From contig CABPSV020000006.1 in assembly GCA_902459845.2 (NCBI GenBank), positions 1-64,000 of the forward strand: 64,000 bases of DNA, in the 5' to 3' direction. The position numbers were made by a program, and so were the translations under genes. Positions 22,826 to 35,730 of the stretch are shown one piece after another. How positions within the stretch are numbered: position 1 is the stretch's first letter; the number at the start of each line of letters is the position of its first letter. This DNA comes from Hepatocystis sp. ex Piliocolobus tephrosceles. Taxonomy: Eukaryota > Apicomplexa > Aconoidasida > Haemosporida > Plasmodiidae. The notes under the pieces are model-generated. The model saw nothing but the letters and a program-made list of their open reading frames with translations. It did no database searches and had not been told where the DNA came from.

Positions 22826-24057
22826 CTATTTTTTTTTTTTTTTTTTTTGTTTGTTTTTTTTTTTACATATTACATTTACCCCTCTGCTTTTACGTATACG
22901 TATGCATATACATATATATACATACGAGTATTTTTTTTTTTTTTTTTTTACAACATAAATACTATTTTAAAAGCATTTTTTAATTTTCATAAAATTTAAA
23001 AATTTTTATATATTTTATTTTATTAATGTGTTTAAATTATAAGTACATACTTTTTTTAAAAAAGTTTATTTTGTTACGTCTAATTTTACATATATCAACT
23101 TATTTATACGGGGCATTTAAAAAGAAATAAAAATACCCTTTCTGAGTATTCATTCATATTTATGTTTGCCCATACATATTTGTGCGTGCTTAACCTTAAC
23201 CATATTTGTTCATATACATAATACAAACAAAGTTGTCATTTTATTTAAATTTAACAAGAATATCTTTAAAATAAAAGAATCAAAATGTTATGTATGTGCA
23301 AAAAAACTTTTAAGCAAGCAGCATTTTATTATAGACTGACACAATCAGTCTATTCCTTCCTCTTCACCATATTTATTTAGCGTTTTTGTGTATGTATGGA
23401 AATATATACATATACATATATATATATGAGCGAATGCATTATTATATATATAAAAATAGGAATAATGTATTATACCATACATGTATTATATATGGAAAAA
23501 ATTAAAAAAAATGATAAAAAAAAAGAGCAAGTCATTTATTCCGAGTGAGTTTAACTTTTAAATATCAAAAAAAAAAAAAAAATAACAATAATAAAAAATA
23601 AAAAAAACAAAATAAAGCAAAATAAAACAAAATAAAAATAGCTAAGTGGCAACGTAATGAGCACATAAAATAAGTTTAAGAAAGTTAAACGATAAAAAAA
23701 AATAAAAATAAAAAATATATATATTAATATGTTAAAGTTAAAGTTAAAATTAAAATGAAAGAAAAGCAAAGAATAAAAATTCAATGATAAAAAATGTTAA
23801 AAAGAAGCAAAAATAAAAATAAAAATGTTAATAACACATGTTGAAAGAGAGTAAAAAAAAAAAAAAGAAAAAAAAAAAAAAAAAGAGTAGTGACATAGGA
23901 AGTTGTTATTAAGGATGTCCAATATAATTTCTTTCTTCTTTATTCGTTTTGAAATATATAAAATGATAGTAAAAATGATAATAAAAACAATTTGTGCGTT
24001 TACAAATTTGTATTTATTTTAATTGTTTTTTTTTTTTTTTTTTTTTTAGCCCTTTTT

Positions 24058-24088
<31 letters not shown>

Positions 24089-24148
24089 GTATTGTTTTCG
24101 TACATTTTGTTATTTTTCATTTTTTATTTTTATTACCTTTGGAATACA
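22737..24148. other. intergenic between SAS10 and phospholipase (both plus)
   Basis: Contains (TA)n near 22786-22821, T tracts, a perfect 9-bp stem hairpin (23331-23353), repeated ataaaa/aaaaat tracts (23560-23840) and T-rich sequence up to the phospholipase start. No gene supported. Confidence 0.65.
23331..23353. other. perfect hairpin, 9-bp stem and 5-nt loop
   Basis: ATAGACTGA pairs with TCAGTCTAT around the loop CACAA, in a modestly GC-enriched patch about 600 bp past the SAS10 stop. It could be a structured RNA or 3' end element, or chance. Confidence 0.35.
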
Positions 24149-24364
24149 ATGATTAAAAATGCTTTGATATTTGGGGTTTACATAATTTATGTCTTTCATA
24201 TGTTTTCTTTTTCTTTAAGAATGCAAAAAAATTTATTTAAATATATTACACCTTTATCAAACAAACTAAAACTGACTAAAACTAGAAAAAACCAAAATCT
24301 AAAAAGAAAAAATTTAATAAAGCAAGTTAACGTTTTTAATGATGTTGTGAATAAGTATATAGGT

Positions 24365-24397
<33 letters not shown>

Positions 24398-24498
24398 CGA
24401 ACGAGTGAATATGTATATGTATATATATATGTGTATACATGTGCCTATGGTAAAATGTTACAACATAATTTTAGTGTATATATAAAACTATTACGATA

Positions 24499-24537
<39 letters not shown>

Positions 24538-27500
24538 TGTACACATGTGTGCACGTTTTTATAAACATTTTAATGATATATTCTATTTTTATATGTACAT
24601 TTTTATATACTTATTAGAACATATAAATACATATACATTTTTAACTCCTTTCATAGGCCTGGAACTGTTTTTCAGAAAACTAAACAACGTATCATGTAAG
24701 GAGGAAAAATTAAACTATATCAATTTTTTACATCGGATAGTACAAGACAGGGCATGCGAATATTTGCTTTTTCATAACAATTATATGAGAACTATTATTT
24801 ACATTTTAAATGAAAGGTTATTGATTCTTCAAAAAAAAAATGAAGAAAAAAATGAAGATATTGTAGAATATGAAATAATATATAAACTATTATTAATATT
24901 AAATAACTTAACAAAATATAAAAGTTTTTATAATGCAATGTTACATGATTATACACATAAAAATGTAAAATTGTCATTACTTTATATTATTATGAATATT
25001 TTAAATAAAAAAAGTAATAAAGAGAAATATAAAGAAGCTAATACAATTTATAACTATTTTACTTCATTTTTTAAACAACCTGATTATAATGAAAAGGGTA
25101 ACATAGTTGAAGGACAAAATGAAGAGGACAATAAAACGAAAACGGAAGAAAATATAAAAAAAAAAAATGAAATACTTTTTTTAAAAAATAAAATTGTTCG
25201 TATATGCAAAAATATGTTACTCAAATTAAAAGAAGAGCAATTAAAAATAATAGAAACAACAAAAAAACATAATATTAACAACATAAATGAATATAATTAT
25301 TTTGATGAAAATTGGGAAAATCAAAATGAACCAGATGAGCAAATGAATATAAAGGAAAGTACCATACCCATTCTGGTCGAACAAGAAAACATACCCATAT
25401 CGAATAAAACAGACAACTCTGTTAATTATTCTGAAAATATAAGTAATGACAGTATACAGGAAAAAACAAAACAAGAAAAATATAATAATAACTTAAAAAG
25501 TACAAACACTACAGTAACACGTGATAGTAATCGTATTGATGAACACAACCATGATAGTAAAAATAACAACAATACGAAAGAACATAAAAAAGTATATAAT
25601 TTCCAATACACTTCAAACGAAGAAAATAACAAAAGCAGCGATATAAATAAAAACATAAATAAAATTGAAGATACTGTACTAGTTCTTCCTTTTTATTTTA
25701 ATAAAAATGCAAAAGATAATATTCTAACCAGTATAATTGTTAATTTTCAAAAACAAGAAGAAAACGTAGTTGTATATAAAAAAACAATAAAAACCATAAA
25801 TGATACAAACAAAAACGATCCAGTGAATGTTAACTGGAGGGGTAACACAAATTGTAAATTAAACCAACAATCGAGTGGACATCCCAATAACCAAACCAAT
25901 AGCCAAACAATTTCAAACGCAACAGATGGGAGTAATATTCTAGGGAATATAAAAAATAAAGATAATATAATGCATTTTATTGGGGAAAATTATAATTGCA
26001 ATAATTGTTATGATATATATGATAATTATGAAGAGGATGATATTGATATACTTAAATATGAGCAAAACAGAAATATTAATAAAGTAAATATACAAAACGA
26101 AAAAGAAAAAAATGTTGATCCTGTGAGAAATGACACAAATAAGGAAAAAATATATCAGAGGGATCAACAAAACGAAAGATATGAAAAAGAAGAGTCATAC
26201 GAACATGACGATCAGTATGAGAATGACGATCAGTACGAACGTGACGACCAGTATGAACATGATGACCAAAGTATCTATACACAAAGTAGTAAAGAAAAAA
26301 AAAGTAAAAATAATAACAAATACGACGAAAATGATATTAGTATGTTTTTTAATGAATATAATATTGATACAAAAAGTATTGATGATTTAGGAAACATAAA
26401 AAATGACAATAATAATGCAAAGTTTTTAAATATGGGTTTAGCTATTCTAGTTAAAAAAAAAAAAAATTTTCAACAAAATAATATATCACTAACTGATAAC
26501 ACGAGTCAACACAAATTGGAAAGTAATTTGAAAGAAAGCCCAATATACGGCTCTGCTGACAATTCTGCAGACAATCTAAATACAAATACAAATACAAATA
26601 CAAATACAAATACAAATACAAATACAAATTTCATTAAATCGTTTTTGGAAAAACAAAACATAAACAGTGACTTGAACATATCCGATGCTATCCATACGAA
26701 TGCAGCTAATTATCATATAAATATTCCCAAAATCATGGAAACAATGGGAAAAAAAAAATATACTACTACAAATTTAAATATATTCAGTTATTTAAATAAT
26801 TTATATCGTAATTTCTTTCATTTAAAACAAAATAAAAATTTTGCAAAACCAATTAATGGGTATGAGAAAATATATGTAAAACATGATACCACTTTAAATA
26901 AAACAGAAGAACCGGATAATTATGTGCTTTTAGGTTTTATGAATTTTAATTTAGATTTATTAAAAAATTTTAAAATTAATAATATTTTTGTTAATACATA
27001 TGTTGGTAATAAAAGTGGTGACAGTAGTAATAACGAAATTTTAAAAAACTATTCAGAAAATCCTTATTTACATCTGATTTTGACAAAAAATTATATTGAA
27101 TCATTATTTTTATACATAAATAAAAACAGATATTTCACAAACAAATTATTAAAATTGTTATACGAAATATTGTTAGAAAATAAAAACGTAATTATATATA
27201 ATTTATTTTATTATACTATTTTGAAAGAAGAAAATATGAACAAATTGGTTGATATTTTATCTAAAAGCGTTAAAGATAATTATAATAAAAATAATACAAC
27301 ACTAGTATTAAGAATATTATATATTCTATGTTTTCAACAACCGTACTATATTGATGTTATAAAAAATAGTAGTACTATGGGTAGTACAAGTGGAAATAGT
27401 AATAACAGCAGCAATGGAAACAAAAACAGTGATGAATATAGCAACACATCTACTATTAATAGTAGTACCAAAAAAAGCAAAAATGATAAAACTGAAAATT

Positions 27501-30356
27501 ACATGTATTTATATAAAAATATTCTAAAATATATAGAAACAAAAAGTGTAGATGATTTTATAAAAAAATTACAAAAACAAACAAAACTAATTGAATGTTT
27601 AAAGTTATTATGTTTGTATTATGAACATAAATATAAAAAACAAAATTCATTGTATATTCCGGATTATGAAAAATCTAAATTTTTACATAATAATAATATT
27701 GTAAAAAAAAAATTAAATAATATTTATAATAGACATTTTATATGTGAATATAAAGATTTAATAGTAATTAGAAAAACAAATATTATATTAAAAGCGTTAG
27801 GTATTAATATGTTTGATTTATATAATGATATTATTTTTACTGATAGAGAAAAAAAAACACATGATTATTTGATGAAGGAAAATATATATAATCCACAAAC
27901 ATTTTTTAATTATATAAACGATATTGTAACACAATATATAGTTAAATTAAAAAATAAATATTTATCTACGAATAAAGGATACAGTTCTGTGGTAGACCAT
28001 TTTACTGGTAAATATATAAAAAAGGAAGACAATACATTAACAAGTAATAAAAAACAAACAGAAAATAATGATGGTGATGATGATGAAGTAGTAGTAGTAG
28101 ATGGAGCGAGTATACGAACAAAAGTACCACCAAATGACACGAATACAATAATAAAAGAAACAGATAAAAAAAATATTATAATTAATAAAGTTGATATGGA
28201 TAGTAGTGGTACTAGTACTGTCTCTATAAATAATGAAAAAAACGTACAAAGTAAAAATATTACAACCGGTTATGATTATAAAAGTTCTAAAAACATAAAA
28301 ACGGATAGTAATACCAAAGTAGACCAAACTACTAATTTCTTTGCAAACACATACTCAAATAAAGATACAAATTACTTACCAGAAACAAACAATAAAAATA
28401 GTAATAAAGAAAAAATAAGTTTAAAAACTAAAAATAAAAAACCAAGTATATATATGTACAACTTAAACGATAAAACATATATAAATAGTAAAAAGTTAAA
28501 AGATATTGTTGTAGCATTAAAAAAAAAAAGAAAAAGGAAATTGAGAATATTATGTTTAGATGGTGGAGGAGTTAGAGGATTATTATCAATTGAAATATTA
28601 AAATGTATTAATAGTTATTTAAATAAAAATTTATTTGAATATTTTGATATTATTTGTGGAACTAGTACAGGAGCAATTATATCAATATTGATAGGTTTGG
28701 AAAAAGCGCACCTAAACGAAATCGATTTTTTATATAATTTGTTAATTAACAAAATATTTAAAAAAGATACATATGCTGTACGAAATACTAGATATTTATT
28801 AAAACATTCTTATTATGATTCTAACGTAATAAATAATATTTTAGATTCTTTTTTTAAAAATACGAAAATGTTTCATTATAATTCTGATTTCTTTACTCCT
28901 TATGTCTTTACTGTTTCAACACAAATGAATATAAATCCTTTACAACCTGTTATATTGAAAAATTACAATATTAGTAGTAAAGTGATAGAAGATATGGATT
29001 CCGGTGACAATGAACGTGATGATGTTATGGGTAATACTATTGATAGTGGGTATGACGATAGTAGGGTTGACGATAATGGGGTTGTCGATAGTAGGGCTGA
29101 CAATAGTAAGGCTGACAATAGTAGGGCTGACAATAGTAGGGCTGACAATAGTAGGGCAGAAAATGGTGTTGATAATGATACGCTTATGACCACACAAAAT
29201 TATGACAAATACGGTAAAAATAATCTTAACCTAAATAACAACAATGACCCTTCATCACAATTTCCCATATCAAGTGCTTATTCCGATACAGAAACAAACA
29301 ATTATATGTATAACAATAAGGATATAAATTCTAAAAGTGACAGCACTGTTTTTATTAATCAAAATATAAAAGATGTTAGTATTTATAAAAGTTTTTTTAA
29401 TATTTTTGTTAAATATGTAATAAGATGTACTACAGCTGCTCCTGGTTTTTTTAATTTTTTTACGTTTGATAATAACATATATGCTGATGGTGCCATTTGT
29501 TTTAATAATCCTACTTTGTTAAGTCTAAACGAAATGAAATTAATTTTTTATAATTATATAAATTTAAAAAAAACTAATTGGTTTAATAAGATAAAATGTT
29601 ATTGGGATAGGGGAAATGAGAAATTAGATTCGAGTAGTAATTCTGGTATTAGTCCCAGCTCAAACATACAAAAAGGAACAATGAATCAACTGAGAAATCA
29701 AATATACAATCAAGTAGAAGACAATGAAAAGACACATGAACCTATTAACTTAAACGATTATATTGATTGTATTGTTAGTGTTGGTACTGGAAAATTTAAA
29801 CCTCAATTAATAAACGAACTGAATGAAAATAAAACATCTGATACATTTTTAAGATGGGATGTGTTACTAAAACAAATTGTATACTCTATTACAAATACAG
29901 AATTAACACATGATATATGTAATAATCTACTAAGTACAAATAAATATTTTCGATTTAATTGTTTTATTAGTAATGTAAAACTTGATGAAACAGATACCGA
30001 TATAATTTTAAAATTAAAACGTATAGGAAATCGTTTTTTTGTTGATAATAAATATAATCAAGAACAATTAATTAAATTAATAAATATATTAGAAGATAAA
30101 AAAGATATAAAAGAATATTTAAATAATCAAAAAAAAAAATGGAAAACATCTGCTATTACAATTTTGAAAGAAAAAATAACAAATATGTTTAAAACAAATG
30201 AAATAAAAATAAAAGATAAAAAAAAAAATTATATTATTAGTAAATCTTTTGGAAAAGAAAAGTATACTAACATGACAACCGACCAACAACAAGGCATTAC
30301 AAACAATTCTTACAATTCACAAATGTTAAAAAATAAAAAAAATGACGTTAATCCTG

Positions 30357-30389
<33 letters not shown>

Positions 30390-31897
30390 ACACAGGTTTA
30401 ACCAGTACTAACAGTTCAACAGGAATATGTAACAATGGTGAGTACTCAAAAGACGAGATAAATACAGATAGTATACATAATAATGCCGAAAGTACAAATA
30501 ATAAAAAAAAAAATGCTTATCGCCATTTTAATTTTAATTTGATTAATAAAGAAAATAGTTTTAATTTAAACAGTATAGAAGAAATATTAGATATCATAAG
30601 CAAAAACAGCAGTTTAAATGTTAATAGTAAAAACACATCTGGTGGTTTTTTTAATTACTTTACTAATTTTTTTTATAAAAATAATAATTTTATGAAAAAA
30701 TTAGAAACTATTCATAAAAATAACTTATTTATGAGAAGTATACAAAAAAAAAAAAAAAATAATTTTGTTAATGTGGTACCTAATACTGGTATTAGAGTGT
30801 TGCTAAACGAGATTTATTTTATTCTTCTCAAAAAAAATTTGTATTTTCACACAGACAATAAATATATTTTGGACACTGATGTAGCTGATACTGACAGTGA
30901 TGATGATGAAACTGTTGGTCCTGCTAATAGTAATATTGGACCTGTTACTGATACAGGTAGTAGTGTTAGTAGTAGTACCAGTAGCAGTGCCATAGATAGT
31001 CCCAGTACCAGTAGTAGTACTACGAACAATAATAACAAAGAAGACGTGTCCAATATCGAAAAACCAATCAACACGGACAATTCAAATTTACTTAACAAAA
31101 TTAATGATAATAAGCAAACACATACTGGAAATAAAACAGATTCATTTAACAATTTGAAAACGAATGATACCCAAAACGTTTATAATAATGTAAATAGTGT
31201 AAATAATGAACACGAACTTACTCAAACAGATTTAGACGAACCCGAGAAAATAAGAAACAATAACACAAACATTGGTATGAAGAACGAAGCTAGTACAATT
31301 GAAACTGTGGACAGAACAACCGAAAGTTTAGACAGAACAACCGAAAGTTTAGACAGAACAACCGAAAGTTTAGACAGAACAGCCGAAAGTTTAGGCAGAA
31401 CAGCCGAAAGTTTAGACAGAACAACTGAAAGTATAGACAGAACAACTGAAAGTTTAGGCAGAACAGCCGAAAGTTTAGACAGAACAACTGAAAGTATAGA
31501 CAGAACAACCGAAAGTATAGACAGAACAACCGAAAGTTTAGGCAGAACAGCCGAAAGTTTAGACAGAACAGCCGAAAGTGTTATAAAAATAAACACAGCT
31601 GCTACAGAAGAAAAAATAATAGCAAAAAAAGCAGAATCAGACGAAGAAAAAAGTGTGAATGAAACAAAAACATTATCACCAAATAATACTAATGAAGATG
31701 TCTTATACAATCCAAATAACATTAACTACTTATTAGATAACCAACATATAAAAAAAAAAGGAAACATAAAAACTGTTATTAACAATAACAGAAGTAAGTA
31801 TGAGTTTTTTCAATCATTTGGTGAACAATCTGTTCAATCTGTTAACAGTGGAAAATATAATTTTGTAAAGTTGTTAAGAAATAATAACTTTTTGTAA
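24149..31897 (+). CDS. PNPLA2: patatin-like phospholipase with very large low-complexity extensions
   Basis: Two exons: 24149-24362 and 24657-31897 (214+7241 nt, 2484 residues). Donor ATAG|GTACAT and acceptor TTTCATAG join in frame; ORF sequence just upstream of 24657 is intron. The N-terminus is hydrophobic then basic, compatible with organelle or secretory targeting. A helical, armadillo-like region (about 75-170) and Asn/Asp-rich linkers precede the patatin domain: D1373-GGGVRG oxyanion loop, GTSTG with nucleophile Ser1408, and Asp1682 in YADGA, completing the Ser-Asp dyad. The 274 residues between Ser and Asp are stretched by a RADNS-repeat insert; the C-terminus carries DRTTESL repeats. 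The class is calcium-independent phospholipase A2 (iPLA2/PNPLA8-like), hydrolysing glycerophospholipid esters. I recall the orthologue at this locus as PNPLA2, linked to mitochondrial function. Confidence 0.88.
29060..29165 (+). repeat. 15-bp in-frame array (RADNS) inside the catalytic domain
   Basis: Arg-Ala-Asp-Asn-Ser units lie between the nucleophile Ser1408 and catalytic Asp1682, so they must loop out of the patatin fold. Confidence 0.85.
31306..31580 (+). repeat. 21-bp in-frame array (DRTTESL / GRTAESL)
   Basis: About thirteen heptapeptides near the C-terminus of the phospholipase. Two subtypes (DRTTES and GRTAES) alternate in blocks, as expected from segmental duplication within the array. 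Confidence 0.9.
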
Positions 31898-32366
31898 AAA
31901 AATGGAAGCATACTTGTTTATCTATAAACAAATTAATAATTAAGTAAATAATAATATTTTTTATCATTTTTTTTTTTTTTTTTTGTCTATTTTTTTTTAG
32001 CGTATAAAATAGGGCACGTATATGTACATGTACGTGTGTTTTTTTTACTTTTTCTACATGTCCATTTTTTTTTTTTTTTTTTTTTTTTTACTATATACCA
32101 CACAGTATAAATACAATACAACTATAGTATACTACAATAATGGTACACACATTACATTTTAATTTTTACATAGTTTTATCCTTATTTTTATATTGATTTT
32201 TTTTTTTTTTTTCTTTGTCATTTATAAACACCTATTATTTATGGTTATGTTAAAAGTGTTGTAACATATTATATTTTATTTTTTTTGTTGTTGTTTTTGT
32301 TCTTAACATTCATGCTTTTTTGTTTTTTTGCTTGTTTTAACAAAACACAAAATCAAAATACATTTC

Positions 32367-32397
<31 letters not shown>

Positions 32398-32574
32398 TTT
32401 ATTTATTTTTTTATAAACACGAAATTTGTTAAAAAAAAAAAAAAGCATTGTAATATTTTTAAAATTTTGTTTTAAAAATTAAAATCGAGCAATTAAAGAG
32501 ACACCATTACAAGTTGTTTATATCTTTCAAAATAATAAAGTAAGTTATACATATTGAGACACACTTGCCTGTGT
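31898..32574. other. intergenic between convergent genes
   Basis: 3' flanks of the phospholipase and P5CR. T tracts and (TA)n (about 32371-32392); nothing else seen. Confidence 0.7.
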
Positions 32575-33250
32575 TTATTTATTCATTGCCTTCGATTTTT
32601 GAAATGCCGCGTCCACTGCATCCATAACTAAAAAAACGGAAAAAAATATAAAAAAAAAATTATTTTCTTTTTATATAAGCACGCTACTTGTTTACAAAAA
32701 AATTCACACTTGTGTGAGTAAAATATAAATGAAAATGCTCTTACTAACAAATCAGTTATTATGTAACTACATACAGAGATACAACTAAATATTAATATAT
32801 GTATAATTACTTGCATATTTGAAACGGTTTTTTTCTAAAGTAAATAACCCCATAGCAGTAACACCACCTGGAGAAACGACATTATCTTTTAATTGTTGTA
32901 CAGGTGTATCTAACACTTGAACCATTTTAGCAGTTCCTAGTATTGTATGTACAACTAACTGTTTTGCAACATCTCTTGATAACCCGTTTTTAACGGCAGC
33001 ATCAATTAAGCTCTCTATAAATAAACAAATATATGCTGGTCCACAACCTGATATAGCTGTTCCTATATCCATATACTCTTCATTCAATTTAATTAATTTT
33101 CCGCATGCACTAAAAATGTAATTTAAAATATTCTTATCATGTTCTATTACTGATCCATTATTACAATAAATGAATGTACCTTCGCCTACTAAACATGGAG
33201 TGTTAGGCATGACCCATACGATTTTCGATTGGCTATCAGTCATCTGTACA

Positions 33251-33283
<33 letters not shown>

Positions 33284-34327
33284 TATACAAAAGTTAAAAG
33301 AAATATTAAAGCGTATGTATATATATATATATATATATGTTTACATATTAATAGAGTCGTGTGTATTTGTACATATGTGTGTGTGCATAAATACGTACAT
33401 ATACATGTATATATTACCTCTTCCAGTTTTTCGATTGTTATACCAGCACAAATAGAAATTAGCAACCTTGAATGTAAATAGTCCTGAAAGATAAAAAAAA
33501 AAAAAATTAATACATAAATGATTAGCTAACTAATTAACTACATAATTTTTTTTTATACAAATTAGTTAATACATGCGCGCATATTCAAATAAACAACACT
33601 TTATAAAGATAATTTCATGTATATGCAATAAACTAGCGAAGATGTATTTTCTAAAATACCTCAGCTTGGTTTAACACTCTACTTGCAATGTGTGGTTTAA
33701 CTGCGCATATGATTACGTTACATTCTGAATATAGCTAAAAAAAAAATATATATTTTAAATCAAAATAGATAAATTTATGAAAAATATTAAAGGTTTTTTT
33801 TTTTTTTTTTATTATTATAGGAAGTTTAATACGATTATGTTATAGTTTATTTATATGTATAAATATGTGCACACATGTCTGCATATTTATTTTTTTACAT
33901 ATTTATTTTGCCCTTTTTGCCTTATTTTGCCTTATTTTGCCTTATTTTGCCTTATTTTGCCTTATTTTCTTTTTTTTCTTAATGTACTACATAATGTGAT
34001 TATATACAAGTAATACCTCTGTAAGTTTGCTCACATAATTAAATGGTACGTCTTTTTTTGATGGTGTATGGTAATAAATATTTCCATCATTTAGTATTTT
34101 GGCTTCGGCAATACCCTTAGCCAATGCAGATCCCATGTTACCAAAACCAATAAACCCTACATAGAAAAAAAAATAAATAAATAAATAAAATAAAAAGTTT
34201 ATGCAACACAATACGTATCACAAATTATATACAATACACAAATAAATAATTAAAAAAAAAAAAAAAAAAAAAGCAAGAAATATACATATAGATATATGCA
34301 TACATTACCCACTCTTATATTCTTCAT
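32575..34327 (-). CDS. P5CR: pyrroline-5-carboxylate reductase
   Basis: Six exons: 34309-34327, 34017-34156, 33660-33734, 33418-33483, 32811-33243, 32575-32627 (19+140+75+66+433+53 nt; 261 residues, the usual size). All borders are GT..AG and in frame. The Rossmann nucleotide-binding motif GFIGFGNMGSA (residues 7-17) is assembled across the first intron. VIICAVKP marks the next strand; VMPNTPCLVGEG and GSGPAY-like SGCGPAYICLFIESL form the dimer/substrate region, and SPGGVTAMGL is the family signature (SPGGtT). The enzyme reduces 1-pyrroline-5-carboxylate to proline with NAD(P)H. The single-exon reading of 32785-33465 is wrong at both ends because it includes introns. Intron 2 (33735-34016) holds a 10-bp repeat. 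First exon is only 19 nt. Confidence 0.95.
33919..33970. repeat. 10-bp tandem repeat in P5CR intron 2
   Basis: About five copies of ccttattttg. Confidence 0.85.
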
Positions 34328-35138
34328 TTTTTAACAACCTTTTAAAAATAACTTTTGTTTATTTTATTATTTTTTGTTTTTAAATAAAAATAAAATTATA
34401 ATATTCAAATATTCTTCAATAAACGTATATATATATAAATATTCTTAACTTTATTATATATTAAATTGGAGTAAGCACTATTCTATTATATTCTATTTTA
34501 TTTATTTTGTTTTACGATAATATAAGCGAACGTGTACTACTAGCAACTTAATGTTTGTTAGGAGCTTATTCTGATAACAAATATATATATATTTATTTAT
34601 TTATTTATTCCTATAATTGGTAAGTTTCAAATTTGTTTTAAATTACTCAGCTAGTGAAATATGAAAAATAAAGAATTTCTTTTAAGTGATAAAAAAATGA
34701 TGTATAAAAAATTTAAGGATGTTTATAGGTTTTTATTCCCAGTTTTTTTTAACATTCAGCTAATATTGCTTTTTTACTTTTTCATTCATAATAATAATGA
34801 CTAATATATATAAAAAATATATATAAAGTTTTCAGTTCTCTTGATATTATAAAAAAAAAAAAAAAAAAAAGTGTATTTAATTCACGCTTATATTATGTTA
34901 ATTATATAACATTATGTTAGAATATATAGTAATAGGTGTTATTATTGAGGAAAAATGTTTTGTATATAAGGAAGAAAAAAAAAAAAATGTACACAATTTA
35001 AACATAAATAAATGGGTAAATAAATATACGTACATATATATATGTACTTATGCAACAATAAATTCCACATAAGTTGTAAACACAAACCTAATAAGGAATA
35101 AAAACACAATTGAAGTAAATAACCCCCTAACAACTATT

Positions 35139-35189
<51 letters not shown>

Positions 35190-35507
35190 ATATAGTTCAA
35201 AATTTTTTTACATTTTAACTATTAAAAAATGACTACTTTCTCAGTTATTTTATAATGTTTGCATACTCAAGCACATATATATATATATATACATACGTAT
35301 GCATACATGCGTATGACAAATAATTTTTAACTCTCTTCTTTTTTTGTTCTATGGTGTTTTTTTTTTTTTTTTATTTTACTTTTTTTTGTACTATATTAGC
35401 ATTGTTACATTATTATTAATACTTTTTAATTACATATAATGAAAACGCATTTGGATATGTCGTTTTATTATATTATATATTTTTTTATAACAACGAATTG
35501 AACAGAC

Positions 35508-35552
<45 letters not shown>

Positions 35553-35730
35553 GCATGTATGGATGCGGGATAACAACATTCTTATCGTTTTATTTTTTTT
35601 TTTATTTTTTTACAAAAAGGTATAATATATATATAGATGGCCATGGTACTAGTCCTATTCCTAGCGGTAGGTAGATCCAGAATTATCCCCATGCCCAAAC
35701 TAAATAAAACAGAATAACACACACGCACAG
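34328..35730. other. intergenic, P5CR upstream / CCT4 downstream
   Basis: A46 run (35143-35188), (TA)n (about 35513-35550), and a sharply GC-rich 62-bp island (35639-35700) just past the CCT4 stop. A minus ORF at 34942-35133 lacks any recognisable feature and is not supported. Confidence 0.65.
35639..35700. other. GC-rich, foldable island 3' of CCT4
   Basis: 31 of 62 bases are G or C (my hand count) in a flank where G+C is otherwise rare. On the minus strand its ends, GGGCATGG and CCATGGCC, pair at 7 of 8 positions, and an internal CCTA/TAGG hairpin has a CCGC loop. It starts about 30 nt past the CCT4 stop. Candidate 3' UTR structure or small ncRNA; no tRNA features. Confidence 0.4.

Noticed and set aside
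24545..24656. Phospholipase start at the upstream in-frame ATG (24545)
   Set aside because: That stretch is AT-rich intron ending in TTTCATAG; exon 1 at 24149-24362 joins in frame and supplies an N-terminus.
35639..35700. tRNA gene in the GC-rich island
   Set aside because: No T-loop or D-loop consensus and no acceptor-stem cloverleaf of proper length.
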